Shown one piece after another: positions 9,180-19,347 of a DNA stretch of 64,000 nt (within the stretch, counting starts at the first letter, position 1; each line of letters starts with the position of its first letter). The stretch lies in the NCBI RefSeq assembly GCF_000148585.2, contig NZ_CP028414.1, positions 1,045,501 through 1,109,500 of the forward strand, given 5' to 3'. The translations under genes and the position numbers were made by a program. The notes under the pieces were generated by a model. It ran no database searches. It saw only the letters and a list, made by a program, of their open reading frames with translations, and had not been told where the DNA came from. The stretch comes from Streptococcus mitis NCTC 12261. GTDB lineage: Bacteria; Bacillota; Bacilli; Lactobacillales; Streptococcaceae.

Positions 9180-10667
9180 ATGTCATCTAAGGTTATTGTT
9201 ACAATTTTCGGTGCGAGTGGAGACCTGGCTAAACGCAAGCTCTACCCTTCCCTTTTTAGACTTTATAAATCCGGCAATCTTTCCGAGCACTTTGCAGTCA
9301 TTGGAACTGCTCGTCGTTCTTGGAGCAAGGAATATTTTGAATCTGTTGTAGTCGAATCGATCCTTGATTTGGCAGATAGTACCGAACAGGCTCAGGAGTT
9401 CGCTAGCCACTTCTACTATCAAAGTCATGATGTCAATGATACAGAGCACTACATTGCTTTGCGTCAATTGCAGGCTGAACTAAATGACAAATACCAAGCT
9501 GAACACAACAAGCTCTTCTTCTTGTCTATGGCACCTCAGTTCTTTGGAACTATCGCCAAACACCTCAAGTCTGAAAACATTGTGGATGGTAAAGGTTTTG
9601 AGCGCTTAATCGTTGAAAAACCATTTGGTACAGATTACGCAACTGCAAGCAAGTTGAATGACGAGCTCCTAGCAACATTTGACGAAGAACAAATTTTCCG
9701 TATTGACCATTATCTTGGTAAGGAAATGATCCAAAGTATCTTTGCAGTTCGCTTTGCAAACTTGATTTTTGAAAATGTTTGGAACAAGGATTTTATCGAC
9801 AATGTTCAAATTACTTTTGCAGAGCGCTTGGGTGTAGAAGAACGTGGTGGCTACTATGACCAATCTGGTGCCCTCCGCGACATGGTACAAAACCATACAC
9901 TACAACTGCTTTCTCTCCTTGCCATGGACAAGCCAGCAAGCTTCACAAAAGACGAGATTCGTGCTGAGAAGATTAAGGTCTTTAAAAACCTCTATCACCC
10001 AACTGATGAAGAACTTAAAGAATACTTTATCCGTGGTCAATACCGCTCTGGTAAGATTGATGGCATGAAATATATCTCTTATCGTAGTGAACCAAATGTG
10101 AATCCAGAATCTACAACTGAAACCTTTGCATCTGGTGCCTTCTTTGTAAACAGCGATCGATTCCGTGGCGTTCCTTTCTTCTTCCGTACTGGTAAACGTC
10201 TGACTGAAAAAGGAACTCATGTCAACATCGTCTTTAAACAAATGGATTCTATCTTTGGAGAACCACTTGCTCCAAACATTTTGACCATCTATATCCAACC
10301 AACAGAAGGCTTCTCTCTTAGCCTAAATGGGAAGCAAGTAGGAGAAGAATTTAACTTGGCTCCTAACTCACTTGATTACCGTACAGATGCGACTGCAACT
10401 GGTGCTTCCCCAGAACCATACGAGAAATTAATCTATGATGTCTTAAATAACAACTCAACTAACTTTAGCCACTGGGATGAGGTTGGTGCATCATGGAAAT
10501 TGATTGACCGTATCGAAGAACTCTGGGCTGAAAATGGTGCCCCACTTCATGACTATAAAGCTGGAAGCATGGGACCTCAAGCAAGCTTTGACTTACTTGA
10601 AAAATTCGGTGCTAAATGGACTTGGCAACCAGATATCGCTTATCGTCAAGATGGTCGTTTAGAATAA
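9180..10667 (+). CDS. zwf: Glucose-6-phosphate 1-dehydrogenase
   Basis: 495 aa, full length. It oxidises glucose 6-phosphate to 6-phosphogluconolactone with NADP+, the entry to the oxidative pentose phosphate pathway and a main NADPH source. The N-terminal nucleotide-binding GASGDLAKRKLYP and the catalytic signature RIDHYLGKE (near residue 177) are intact. It is monocistronic, with its own promoter and a CodY-like box and a terminator shared with convergent ftsY. Confidence 0.97.
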   Translation: MSSKVIVTIFGASGDLAKRKLYPSLFRLYKSGNLSEHFAVIGTARRSWSKEYFESVVVESILDLADSTEQAQEFASHFYYQSHDVNDTEHYIALRQLQAELNDKYQAEHNKLFFLSMAPQFFGTIAKHLKSENIVDGKGFERLIVEKPFGTDYATASKLNDELLATFDEEQIFRIDHYLGKEMIQSIFAVRFANLIFENVWNKDFIDNVQITFAERLGVEERGGYYDQSGALRDMVQNHTLQLLSLLAMDKPASFTKDEIRAEKIKVFKNLYHPTDEELKEYFIRGQYRSGKIDGMKYISYRSEPNVNPESTTETFASGAFFVNSDRFRGVPFFFRTGKRLTEKGTHVNIVFKQMDSIFGEPLAPNILTIYIQPTEGFSLSLNGKQVGEEFNLAPNSLDYRTDATATGASPEPYEKLIYDVLNNNSTNFSHWDEVGASWKLIDRIEELWAENGAPLHDYKAGSMGPQASFDLLEKFGAKWTWQPDIAYRQDGRLE

Positions 10668-10702
10668 AAAAAATCCTGCAAGTTTGTGCCTTGCAGGATT
10701 TT
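10668..10702. terminator. Bidirectional terminator between zwf and ftsY
   Basis: AATCCTGCAA and TTGCAGGATT form the stem, with A-runs on the left and T-runs on the right, so it can end both the rightward zwf and the leftward ftsY transcripts. Confidence 0.9.
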
Positions 10703-10711
10703 TGCTTCTGA

Positions 10712-12001
10712 TTAGATTAAGCCTTCTAAGAGACCCTTCATAAAGTTTTCTGAGTTAAACTCTCCAATATCATCGATTTTTTCACCAAAACCAATCAATT
10801 TTACAGGAATATTGAGTTCTTCACGGATGGCTAAAACAACACCACCTCGAGCAGTTCCATCAATCTTAGTCAAGACAATTCCAGTTAATGGCGTTATTTT
10901 TGAAAATTCTTTGGCCTGTACAAGAGCGTTTTGACCTGTTGATGCATCAAGTGCCAAGAAGGTTTCATGCGGAGCTTCTGGCACAACACGTTTGATGATA
11001 CGACCAATCTTTTCTAGCTCGGCCATAAGGTTATCCTTATTTTGCAGACGACCTGCAGTATCGATCATGAGAATATCGATACCTTCAGATACGGCACGTT
11101 CCATGCCATCAAAGACCACACTGGCTGGGTCAGCTTTTTCAGCTCCAGTTACTACTGGAACATCTACACGACGGCCCCATTCTGCTAGCTGGGCTACTGC
11201 CCCTGCACGGAAGGTATCTGCCGCAACCAACATGACTTTCTTGCCAGCTTGTTTGTAGCGGTGGGCTAGTTTCCCGATAGAAGTTGTTTTCCCAACACCA
11301 TTGACCCCGACAAAGAGCATGACTGTCAAGCCATCTTGGAAGTGGATTCTTTCATCGTAGTTACCATCCTTTTCATAAAGCTCAACCAATTTCTCAATGA
11401 TGACACGGCGAAGTGCGTCAGGTTTCTTGGCGTTTTCAAGCTTGGCTTCGTAGCGTAGCTCCTCTGTTAAGTTAGAAGCGACCTGGACACCAACATCACT
11501 CATAATTAGCAGTTCTTCCAGTTCCTCGAAAAATTCTTCATCAACAGAGCGGAAATTGGCAAAGAAGGCATTCAAACGAGCACCAAATCCTGTACGAGTT
11601 TTCTTGAGACTGCGGTCATATTTTTCCTGAACAGTCTCTTCTACTTGAGTCGTTTCTGCTTCAAGAACTTCAGAATTATTTTCTTCTACAGTCTCTAGGA
11701 GCTCCGTATTCTCTTCCTCTGTGACTTCTTCTGAGTTTGGAAATTCTTCTATTTCTTCTTGAGAAACTTCTACAGTTGGTTCTGAATCCAGACTTTCTTC
11801 AACTGTGTCTTGATTTTCCTCTTCTTGGAGCAGAGCTTCTTCAGAACTTTCAACTTCTGCTTCTTCATGAGGAAGTTCCTCAGCTTCTGTTAAGGCTGGC
11901 TCAACATCTTCAGACAAATCAAGATTTTCCAGAGCTTCTTTTACAACTTCTTCGATTTTAGGTTCTTCTTTTTTTCCGAATAGACGGTCAAACAATCCCA
12001 T
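10712..12001 (-). CDS. ftsY: Signal recognition particle receptor FtsY
   Basis: 429 aa. The first ~125 residues are a highly acidic, Glu-rich low-complexity A domain, as in many FtsY proteins, followed by the NG GTPase domain: G1 GVNGVGKTT near residue 236, DTAGR (G3), TKIDG (G4). It docks ribosome-SRP complexes at the membrane and works with Ffh, encoded later in this window at 52227..53798. It is the downstream member of the rnc-smc-HAD-HAD-ftsY series; only 3 bases separate it from the preceding phosphatase gene. Confidence 0.97.
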   Translation of the reverse strand: MGLFDRLFGKKEEPKIEEVVKEALENLDLSEDVEPALTEAEELPHEEAEVESSEEALLQEEENQDTVEESLDSEPTVEVSQEEIEEFPNSEEVTEEENTELLETVEENNSEVLEAETTQVEETVQEKYDRSLKKTRTGFGARLNAFFANFRSVDEEFFEELEELLIMSDVGVQVASNLTEELRYEAKLENAKKPDALRRVIIEKLVELYEKDGNYDERIHFQDGLTVMLFVGVNGVGKTTSIGKLAHRYKQAGKKVMLVAADTFRAGAVAQLAEWGRRVDVPVVTGAEKADPASVVFDGMERAVSEGIDILMIDTAGRLQNKDNLMAELEKIGRIIKRVVPEAPHETFLALDASTGQNALVQAKEFSKITPLTGIVLTKIDGTARGGVVLAIREELNIPVKLIGFGEKIDDIGEFNSENFMKGLLEGLI

Positions 12002-12004
12002 ATC

Positions 12005-12823
12005 TTAGTTCTCCTTTAGCACATATTCTTCGATAGCCCAGGCGACAGCTTCCTCATCATTGGTCATTGGGGTCACCACATTTGCGACTGCCTTGACTTC
12101 AGGAACAGCGTTTTGCATGGCAACACCGAGCCCTGCCCATTCAATCATAGAAAGGTCATTGGCTTCATCACCACAGGCCATCACTTGGCTTTGGTCAATT
12201 CCAAGATGACTGATTAGTTTAGCCAAACCGGTTGCTTTGTGTACATTCTTTGGTGACCACTCTAGCAACATTTCACGTGATTTAAAGATTTCATATTGGT
12301 CAAACAATTCTGGTGAAATCTTTTGAATGGCTGCATCCAAGGGTTCTTGAGCAAAGGCAGTCACGCATTTATTGTAGGTCATTTGACTAGACAGGTCTTC
12401 AAAGTCAACTGGTACAAAAGTTAAAGCTGGATTGAATTTGGCATAAAGACTTTCTTGGTCCGATTGGATTTGATAAACAGTTCCTTCTGAGATGGCGTCA
12501 AGAGGCAGTGACAATTTCTCTGTTTCTTCATACAAGCGTGCCACATCATCATATGAAAAGACTGTTTTATCAAGGATTTCACCTGTATTTTTCTGAACCA
12601 AACCACCATTAAAGGTAATGGTATACTCATCTTCATGACCGTCAGTCCCCAACTCATGGAGAAAGAAATCCATAGCTTTTAAGGGACGACCAGTTGTCAA
12701 TACAACTTTAATACCACGATCACGCGCAGCTTTCAAGGTTGCCTTGGTACGATCCGTCAGCTTTTTATCAGTAGTCAGCAAGGTCCCGTCCAAGTCCAAT
12801 GCAATCAATTTTATATCTGCCAT
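12005..12823 (-). CDS. Cof-type HAD phosphatase (IIB)
   Basis: 272 aa. HAD motif I DLDGTLLTTDKKL at residues 9-21, motif II TTGRPLKAM, and motif III/IV GDEANDLSMIEWA near residue 218 show a complete active site. Such enzymes dephosphorylate sugar phosphates, PLP or FMN; the natural substrate is not evident. It shares a base-overlapping junction with the next upstream HAD gene, and the two are divergent paralogs lying between smc and ftsY. Confidence 0.92.
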   Translation of the reverse strand: MADIKLIALDLDGTLLTTDKKLTDRTKATLKAARDRGIKVVLTTGRPLKAMDFFLHELGTDGHEDEYTITFNGGLVQKNTGEILDKTVFSYDDVARLYEETEKLSLPLDAISEGTVYQIQSDQESLYAKFNPALTFVPVDFEDLSSQMTYNKCVTAFAQEPLDAAIQKISPELFDQYEIFKSREMLLEWSPKNVHKATGLAKLISHLGIDQSQVMACGDEANDLSMIEWAGLGVAMQNAVPEVKAVANVVTPMTNDEEAVAWAIEEYVLKEN

Positions 12824-13617
12824 TATAAGCCCTCCATATAAGCTATAACCGACTGGTCTTTATGGTGACCAATCACAGTCTCTGCTAATTCTAAAATTTC
12901 TGGTCGTGCATTTTCAGGAGCTACAGGATGTCCCACAACCTGCATCATGTGCAAGTCATTTAGATTGTCTCCAAAAGCCATGACCTGATCCATCGTGATG
13001 CTAAGTTTTTTAGCTAATTCAACAATGGCTACTCCCTTATCGACATAGTCCAGAACAATATCAATGGATTCAAAGCCAGTTGTCATGGCCTTAACACCAG
13101 GAACGTTTTCGTTTACCCAAGCTTCACCAGCTTCAAGGGTTTCTTCTGTGAAGTTGGTTGTAAATTTGAAAATATCATCTGTGATATCTTCTAAACTCGC
13201 TACTTTTTGGATATTTTCATTATAATGTTGGCTCTCTTTCAAATAGGTCTCATCAACCGTATCTAGCACATAAGAGCCCTTCTTACCCGTCAAGAGCAAT
13301 TTATTGATATCTACATAAGGTGACGTTTTCAGCCTTTCAAAAGTTGATAGATAAAACTCACGAGACATGGTCGCTTCATACAAGTCTTGACCTCGATACT
13401 CTACCAAACTGCCATTTTCCGCGATGAAAATGATGTCATCACGAACATCAGCAAATAATTTTTCTAGAGATAAAAATCCGCGCCCCGAAGCTACCGCAAA
13501 GTAAATCCCTTTTTTCTTGTAGGAAACCAAGAGAGACTTGAGGCGGTCCATATCAAAGCGTCCATTCCCATCTAGGAAGGTTCCGTCCATATCCGTTGCT
13601 ACTAGTTTAATTGTCAT
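12823..13617 (-). CDS. Cof-type HAD phosphatase (IIB), second copy
   Basis: 264 aa. Motif I DMDGTFLDGNGRF, motif II ASGRGFLSLEKL and motif IV GDNLNDLHMMQVV are intact. It overlaps smc by 4 bases (start within the smc stop) and touches the following HAD gene by one base, so the series is tightly coupled. Only moderately similar to its neighbour, hence an old duplication or separate acquisition. Substrate unknown. Confidence 0.92.
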   Translation of the reverse strand: MTIKLVATDMDGTFLDGNGRFDMDRLKSLLVSYKKKGIYFAVASGRGFLSLEKLFADVRDDIIFIAENGSLVEYRGQDLYEATMSREFYLSTFERLKTSPYVDINKLLLTGKKGSYVLDTVDETYLKESQHYNENIQKVASLEDITDDIFKFTTNFTEETLEAGEAWVNENVPGVKAMTTGFESIDIVLDYVDKGVAIVELAKKLSITMDQVMAFGDNLNDLHMMQVVGHPVAPENARPEILELAETVIGHHKDQSVIAYMEGL

Positions 13618-16600
13618 CCTTCAATACTTTCTAAATCTTTTAACTTCACCGAAACAATTTTTGAGACACCTGATTCTTGCATGGTCACTCCATAGATAGA
13701 ATCAGCCGCTGCCATGGTTCCTTTACGGTGGGTTACGACGATGAACTGGCTGTCCTTGTCAAAGCGGTTGAGGTAATCCCCGAAACGTTTAACATTGGCT
13801 TCGTCAAGCGCAGCCTCTACCTCATCCAAAATCACAAATGGAATAGTCTTAACTCTAATAATAGAGAAAAGCAAGGCTAGAGCTGATAGGGCTTTTTCCC
13901 CACCACTCATGAGGTTGAGGGACTGGATTTTCTTGCCTGGTGGTTGAACAGAAATCTCAACCCCAGCTGTCAGCAAGTCTCCTTCAGTCAAAATCAGGTC
14001 TGCTTGACCCCCACCAAACATCTGCTTGAAAGTTACTTTAAAGGACTCACGAATAGCTTCAAAGGTTGATTTAAAGCGTTCCTTGACCTCATCATTCATC
14101 TCTGTAATGGTTTCAAGCAGCAAGTTTTTCGCCGACAAAATGTCATCTCGCTGGCTATTTAGGAAATCCAGACGATTGTGAACTTCTTCGTACTGGTCAA
14201 TAGCTTCCAAGTTGACCGGACCCAGTGAACGAATAGCCTTCTCTAAATCCTTAACTTCCTCCTCTGCCAGATTGAGATTTTCAAGTTCATGAGCCTTTTC
14301 TAGTGCTTCAGTATAGCTAATCTGATACTGATCTGTTAATTGGCTTTGTAAATGGCGTAAGCGCTCGCTAACCTTTTCTTTCTTAGCTTCAGCACGTGTT
14401 TGCTTGCGAATCCACTCCTCATTATGTTGGCGAGCTTGGTCCAAATGACTAGCAATATCATCCAGTTTACCTTCAATATCATCCAACTCAAACTGCTTGC
14501 GAATCAAACCTTGTTGGAGATTTGTTTTCTGGTTTTTGGCTTCTTCAGCCTGTTGACTGAGCAATTCTGTATCAACCTTCTCCAGATTATCAACCTTTTC
14601 TTGAAGAAGGCGCTGGATTTCCTCTTGTTCGATATCTAGATTATTCAATTCCTTGCCTAGACGGTCAATATCAGCCACTTCATAACGTTTTTGCCCTTGC
14701 AGTTCTGTCTTAAGCAAGCGAACTTGCGCTACCTGTTCTTGCAAGTTTTGATAGCGTTCTTGGATGGCATTTTTGTTAGACTTAATCTCTTCAATCTCAG
14801 CTTCCAGATTTTGCTTGTCACTGGCGATTGTAGTAAGGCGCTCTTGGCATTTTTCCTTATCCGCTTGCCAATCTCCCTCAGAAAGACGATTTAATTCCTC
14901 TTCTTGGAGTTTCCAAAGAGTTTCCAGTTCATCAACTTGCTGACTGGTCTGCTGGTAAGAGAGGGATAAGCCCTGCTCCTGAATACGTGCCTGTTCTCCC
15001 TGAGATTTAATAGCTTCTAATCTTTCTGTCAATCTAGCCATCTGGTCTTGCAAGGTCTTCAAAGCCACTTCTTCTGAACGAAGACTTGCTTCCTCTTCAG
15101 CAATTTCTTTTTGTAATTGCTCCAGTTCTGGCTTGATAAAAATACTGTTGTTCTGGCGATTGGCTCCACCTGCATAGGAACCACCTGTGCGCAGCTCTGT
15201 CCCATCCAGTGTCACCATGCGAACCTGATAACGAACGTGACGAGCTGCTGCACGCGCATGTTCCACGGTATCAAAAATAGCCGTCGTAGCTAGCAAATTC
15301 TTAAAAATAGCTTCCAGTCTAGTGTCGAATGTCACCAACTCATCTGCCATCCCAAGGAAACCTGGGCTTGCAGCAATAGCATCTTGATTCTGACTAGAAA
15401 TCGTACGCGCCTTGATCGTTGTCAACGGAAGGAAGGTTGCACGACCAGCCCTGTTTCGTTTAAGGAAATCAATCGCCTTGGTTGCCGCGTTTTCATCTTC
15501 CACGATGATATGCTGACTGCTGGCTCCAAGCGCAATCTCTAGGGCAATTTGATAATGCACATCAAAGGTCAGATGCTCACTAACTGCACCAATAATTCCA
15601 CCAAGGCGGGCTTTTTCTTGGAGAACACTCTTAACACCTGCATAAAAGTTACTATGATTTCTGAGGATATTTTCCAAACTTTGGGCTCTAGCCTGCTTGT
15701 TTTTGAGATTATCCAGACGGGCAAAGAGTTGATTTTGTTGAGCCTGATAGGAAGATTTCTGATTCTCTTGCTCCTTGGCAATAGCTTGGTAGTCAGCCAA
15801 TAATTTCTGAACATGCTCCTTGGCAGCTTCAAGCTCGTCTTTTTGCTGACTAGCCTTCTCTTTAGCTGTAGCCAGCTGTTCTTTCAGCTTTTCTAATTGA
15901 TCTGCTTGTTTTTGAGAAAGCTGACGACTATTTTCCAACTCATTCTCGATGCGAGTCAGTTGGTTTGAGACATCAGCTTCTTCTTGTAGAAGAGCTACAA
16001 AGCGTTCACGTAAGAGTTCAATCATCTGATCAGGATCATCTGAAAAAGCTAGCAATTCAGCTTCTAAACGATTGAGTTTTTGATTATTTTGGACTAGATT
16101 TTCCTCTAACAGAGTTAATGAGCTTTCTTTATCAGATTTTTCTTGGCTGAGTAAATTTCTCTTATCCTCCAAAGCAGCCAAACGAGCTTGTGCTTCCTGT
16201 TGATTCAGGGCTACTTGTTCAGATTCTAATTTCGATAGGGCTAATTTTCTCTCTAAATCACTAATCAGACTGGTCAAATCCATCAAACTGCCTTGGTCTT
16301 TGGCCATTTCAGCCTGTAAATCTTGGCGTTGCTTTTTAAGAGTATGATTTTCTTCCTCTAATTTTTCACGCTTTTGGTAATAACTAGTCAATAGTTCCTG
16401 AACCTGTGCCAACTCTTCTTCTGTCAAATCTAGTTCAGCCTTATTTTCCTTGATTTGAGCAGCTAAAACATCCAAGTAAATAGCTTTACGTTGGCCTTCC
16501 AAATCTAGAAACTTACGAGCATTTTCAGCTTGCTTCTCAAGAGGCTTGATTTGATTGTCCAACTCATAGATAATGTCTTCTAGACGATCCAGATTATCCT

Positions 16601-17153
16601 GGGTTTGCTGCAGTTTACTCTCAGTTTCTTTTCTGCGAGTCTTGTATTTTAAAACTCCAGCAGCTTCTTCAAAAATAGCTCGGCGTTCCTCAGGCTTAGA
16701 GTTGAAAATCTCCTCAACCTTCCCTTGGGAAATGATAGAGAAGGAATCTCGTCCCAATCCAGTATCCAAGAAAAGGTCATGAATATCACGCAGACGGACT
16801 TTCTTGCCGTCAATCTTGTATTCGCTATCTCCACTGCGATAGATATGACGTTCTACCCTGATTTCTTGACCTGCATCCTTGATAAATCCGTCATGATTAT
16901 CCAAAGTCACAACTACAGAAGCATAATTGAGCGGTTTGCGACTTTCTGTTCCAGCAAAGATAACATCCGGCATCTTGCCACCACGGAGACTCTTGACACT
17001 AGACTCCCCCAAAGCCCAACGCAGACTTTCTGTAATATTCGACTTTCCAGATCCATTGGGCCCAACAACTGCCGTCACACCTTGGTCAAAGACTACCTTA
17101 GTCTTATCAGCAAAAGACTTGAATCCCTGAATTTCGATTTCCTTTAAATACAT
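13614..17153 (-). CDS. smc: Chromosome segregation ATPase SMC
   Basis: 1179 aa. Walker [11 protein letters not shown] near residue 32; two long coiled-coil arms (about 165-500 and 665-1010) rich in Gln, Glu and Leu; a hinge between them (about 510-660); and a C-terminal head with signature [15 protein letters not shown] and Walker [13 protein letters not shown]. It forms a ring with ScpA and ScpB that compacts and individualises chromosomes. It overlaps the end of rnc by 10 bases and the following HAD gene by 4, so the genes are translationally coupled. Confidence 0.97.
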   Translation of the reverse strand: MYLKEIEIQGFKSFADKTKVVFDQGVTAVVGPNGSGKSNITESLRWALGESSVKSLRGGKMPDVIFAGTESRKPLNYASVVVTLDNHDGFIKDAGQEIRVERHIYRSGDSEYKIDGKKVRLRDIHDLFLDTGLGRDSFSIISQGKVEEIFNSKPEERRAIFEEAAGVLKYKTRRKETESKLQQTQDNLDRLEDIIYELDNQIKPLEKQAENARKFLDLEGQRKAIYLDVLAAQIKENKAELDLTEEELAQVQELLTSYYQKREKLEEENHTLKKQRQDLQAEMAKDQGSLMDLTSLISDLERKLALSKLESEQVALNQQEAQARLAALEDKRNLLSQEKSDKESSLTLLEENLVQNNQKLNRLEAELLAFSDDPDQMIELLRERFVALLQEEADVSNQLTRIENELENSRQLSQKQADQLEKLKEQLATAKEKASQQKDELEAAKEHVQKLLADYQAIAKEQENQKSSYQAQQNQLFARLDNLKNKQARAQSLENILRNHSNFYAGVKSVLQEKARLGGIIGAVSEHLTFDVHYQIALEIALGASSQHIIVEDENAATKAIDFLKRNRAGRATFLPLTTIKARTISSQNQDAIAASPGFLGMADELVTFDTRLEAIFKNLLATTAIFDTVEHARAAARHVRYQVRMVTLDGTELRTGGSYAGGANRQNNSIFIKPELEQLQKEIAEEEASLRSEEVALKTLQDQMARLTERLEAIKSQGEQARIQEQGLSLSYQQTSQQVDELETLWKLQEEELNRLSEGDWQADKEKCQERLTTIASDKQNLEAEIEEIKSNKNAIQERYQNLQEQVAQVRLLKTELQGQKRYEVADIDRLGKELNNLDIEQEEIQRLLQEKVDNLEKVDTELLSQQAEEAKNQKTNLQQGLIRKQFELDDIEGKLDDIASHLDQARQHNEEWIRKQTRAEAKKEKVSERLRHLQSQLTDQYQISYTEALEKAHELENLNLAEEEVKDLEKAIRSLGPVNLEAIDQYEEVHNRLDFLNSQRDDILSAKNLLLETITEMNDEVKERFKSTFEAIRESFKVTFKQMFGGGQADLILTEGDLLTAGVEISVQPPGKKIQSLNLMSGGEKALSALALLFSIIRVKTIPFVILDEVEAALDEANVKRFGDYLNRFDKDSQFIVVTHRKGTMAAADSIYGVTMQESGVSKIVSVKLKDLESIEG

Positions 17154-17842
17154 GAATCCAGCCCTTTCTCAACGGCATTTTTGGCAGCTTCCTGCTCTGC
17201 TAGTTTCTTAGAACGACCTTGACCTTGACCAATGCTCTTACCTTCAACAAGAACTTCTACTTCAAAAACCTTATCGTGGGCAGGACCCGTTTCAGAAATT
17301 ACCTGATAACGAATAGCCACATCCCCATTGACCTGAAGCAACTCTTGGAGATGGGTTTTGTAGTCTGTAATCATCTCAAATTCGCCTGCTTCAACCTTAG
17401 GAATCATGACTTGATAGATAAATTCCTTGACTTTGGCCACATCCTTGTCCAAAAGGAGGGCACCAAGAAAGGCCTCAAAGGCATCACCAAGAATGGTATC
17501 ACGATTGCGACCACCAGATTTTTCTTCCCCCTTACCCAGCTTGATAAACTGATCAAACTGACAATCACGCGCAAAACCAGCCAAACTCTCCTCACGGACA
17601 ATCATAGCACGGAGTTTAGATAAGTCACCCTCAGGCTTTTTAGGATATTTTTTATACAGATATTCTGAAATCAATAGCTGTAGAACAGCGTCTCCTAAAA
17701 ATTCCAAGCGTTCATTGTGTGAAATTTTTAAGAGGCGGTGCTCATTGGCATAACTCGTATGAGTAAAGGCAGTCTCCAGTAAATTTTTGTCTGCAAATTC
17801 GATTGCAAAATGGTTCTTTAGTACAGTTTGTAATTCTTTCAT
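17144..17842 (-). CDS. rnc: Ribonuclease III
   Basis: 232 aa. The RNase III catalytic signature [14 protein letters not shown] (near residue 42) with its acidic metal ligands, the second acidic site [10 protein letters not shown], and a C-terminal double-stranded RNA-binding domain (ending [19 protein letters not shown]) are present. It cleaves structured rRNA precursors and duplex RNAs. First gene of the rnc-smc-HAD-HAD-ftsY operon. Confidence 0.97.
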   Translation of the reverse strand: MKELQTVLKNHFAIEFADKNLLETAFTHTSYANEHRLLKISHNERLEFLGDAVLQLLISEYLYKKYPKKPEGDLSKLRAMIVREESLAGFARDCQFDQFIKLGKGEEKSGGRNRDTILGDAFEAFLGALLLDKDVAKVKEFIYQVMIPKVEAGEFEMITDYKTHLQELLQVNGDVAIRYQVISETGPAHDKVFEVEVLVEGKSIGQGQGRSKKLAEQEAAKNAVEKGLDSCI

Positions 17843-17876
17843 ACCAACCTCTTTCTAACTGATAACAGTCCTTTTT

Positions 17877-17885
17877 ATTATATCA
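17877..17885 (-). promoter_or_regulatory. rnc operon promoter (extended -10)
   Basis: Minus strand TGA-TATAAT with TATAAT at 17877-17882, 35 bases before the rnc ATG. No convincing -35 at the expected distance. The bases upstream (17886-17985) hold AT-rich sequence with no other signal I can name. Confidence 0.6.
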
Positions 17886-17989
17886 AAAAAAGCCCCCTGA
17901 GTCACTTTAAAACGGGACTGGAGAGCATTTGGGAATTCTTTAAAAAGAGATTTTCAGTTTTAAGGGCCAATTTAGGGCTGTGTAAAGAA

Positions 17990-18013
17990 AAAAGCCCTAT
18001 TAAAGGCTTTTTA
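17990..18013 (-). terminator. Terminator after tRNA-Arg(CCG)
   Basis: On the minus strand AAAGCC-TTTAATA-GGGCTTT, short stem followed by T-rich sequence, just beyond the tRNA 3' end. Confidence 0.65.
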
Positions 18014-18025
18014 GGATGTTTACAT

Positions 18026-18096
18026 CCACCCTGAGGGAATCGAACCCCCATCTCAAGAACCGGAATCTTACGTGATATCCATTACACTAAGGGTGG
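18026..18096 (-). tRNA. tRNA-Arg (anticodon CCG)
   Basis: A full cloverleaf can be folded on the minus strand: acceptor CCACCCT/AGGGTGG, D-stem GTGT...CAC with AATGGATAT loop, anticodon stem TAAGA/TCTTG (one mismatch at base) around loop TTCCGGT (anticodon CCG, reads CGG), and T-arm GGGGG-TTCGATT-CCCTC. The CCA end is not encoded. Confidence 0.95.
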
Positions 18097-18162
18097 AAAC
18101 TTGTTTTATTATAACAGAAATTTGCTCTAATAACAAGTTTTTTTCTAGTGAGATAGCCCGTC

Positions 18163-19149
18163 TTAGTGGGAAGCATCCCCATTCCAGATGGAGTTTTTCA
18201 CGATAACATAATCAACGTGTTTAAGGTCAGCAACCTGACGTCCACCTGCATAAGAAATAGCACTTTGAAGGTCTTGTTCCATCTCAGTTAAAGTGTCTTG
18301 CAGATGACCTTTAGCAGGAAGCAAGATACGTTTGCCTTCCACATTTTTGTAAGCACCTTTTTGATATTGTGAGGCTGAACCATAATATTCTTTGAACTGT
18401 TCACCATCGACTTCAATCGTTTTCCCTGGACTTTCAATATGTCCTGCAAAGAGGGAACCAATCATGACCATGCTAGCACCGAAGCGGATAGACTTGGCAA
18501 TATCACCGTGAGTACGAATTCCTCCATCAGCAATAATCGGTTTACGTGCAGCCTTGGCACACCAACGAAGGGCAGCCAATTGCCAACCACCTGTACCAAA
18601 ACCTGTCTTGACCTTGGTGATACAAACCTTACCTGGACCGATTCCGACCTTAGTAGCATCCGCACCAGCATTTTCCAATTCACGCACAGCTTCTGGTGTT
18701 CCCACATTTCCTGCAATGACAAAGGTATCTGGCAATTCTTTCTTGATGTGTTGAATCATAGAAATCACGCTATCCGCATGACCGTGGGCAATGTCAATCG
18801 TGATGTACTCAGGAGCATCAGATTTGAGCTGGCTAACGAAATCATACTCATAATCCTTAACACCGACAGAGATAGAAGCAATAAGCCCTTGCTCATGCAT
18901 GCGCTTAATAAAAGGAATACGTCCTGCCTCATCAAAACGGTGCATAATGTAGAAGTAACCACCTTTAGCCAGTTGCTCTGCTACATTTTCATCCAAAATC
19001 GTTTGCATATTAGCTGGCACAACAGGTAGTTTAAAGGTGTGATTTCCTAAAGTGACACTTGTATCCGCTTCTGCACGGCTTTTAATGACACATTTATTTG
19101 GAATCAATTGAATATCTTCGTAATCAAAAATTGGAAATTCATTTAACAT
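18163..19149 (-). CDS. guaC: GMP reductase
   Basis: 328 aa of the GuaC2/IMPDH-like (beta/alpha)8 family. It reductively deaminates GMP to IMP with NADPH, returning guanine nucleotides to the adenine branch. The catalytic loop [17 protein letters not shown] (near residue 170, active-site Cys) and [17 protein letters not shown] phosphate site are visible. It stands alone, with a strong promoter at 19227-19255 and a 75-base leader. Confidence 0.96.
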   Translation of the reverse strand: MLNEFPIFDYEDIQLIPNKCVIKSRAEADTSVTLGNHTFKLPVVPANMQTILDENVAEQLAKGGYFYIMHRFDEAGRIPFIKRMHEQGLIASISVGVKDYEYDFVSQLKSDAPEYITIDIAHGHADSVISMIQHIKKELPDTFVIAGNVGTPEAVRELENAGADATKVGIGPGKVCITKVKTGFGTGGWQLAALRWCAKAARKPIIADGGIRTHGDIAKSIRFGASMVMIGSLFAGHIESPGKTIEVDGEQFKEYYGSASQYQKGAYKNVEGKRILLPAKGHLQDTLTEMEQDLQSAISYAGGRQVADLKHVDYVIVKNSIWNGDASH

Positions 19150-19255
19150 ATCGATGTCTCGTTTCTTTTGTAATGACCTACCTATGCTTGCGCATCTCTA
19201 CGCCTTTTCCGACGTTTCCTTAATTAATTATAAATCAAAGTACAGATTTTGTCAA
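19150..19255 (-). promoter_or_regulatory. guaC promoter and leader
   Basis: Minus strand TTGACA (19250-19255), 17-base spacer and TATAAT (19227-19232), near consensus. The transcribed leader contains a small hairpin with GCAA tetraloop, ATGC-GCAA-GCAT, near 19187-19198. No purine-riboswitch core and no terminator with T-run is seen, so I do not call a riboswitch. Confidence 0.75.
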
Positions 19256-19310
19256 ATAATTTTATAAATTAAAATATAATGTTCGGATTTTTCTTGCGTA
19301 AATAGAAAAA

Positions 19311-19342
19311 AGAGGGGAAATTGTTTTCTCCCCACTCCTTCT
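19311..19342 (-). terminator. Terminator of the leu operon / YrdC gene
   Basis: On the minus strand GGGGAGAAAA and its partner TTTCCCC form a stem followed by TCTTTTTTC, placed just after the YrdC-family stop at 19348. Confidence 0.8.
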
Positions 19343-19347
19343 CTATT

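Noticed and set aside
19150-19230. Purine riboswitch before guaC
   Set aside because: The conserved purine-aptamer junction sequences and a terminator are absent.
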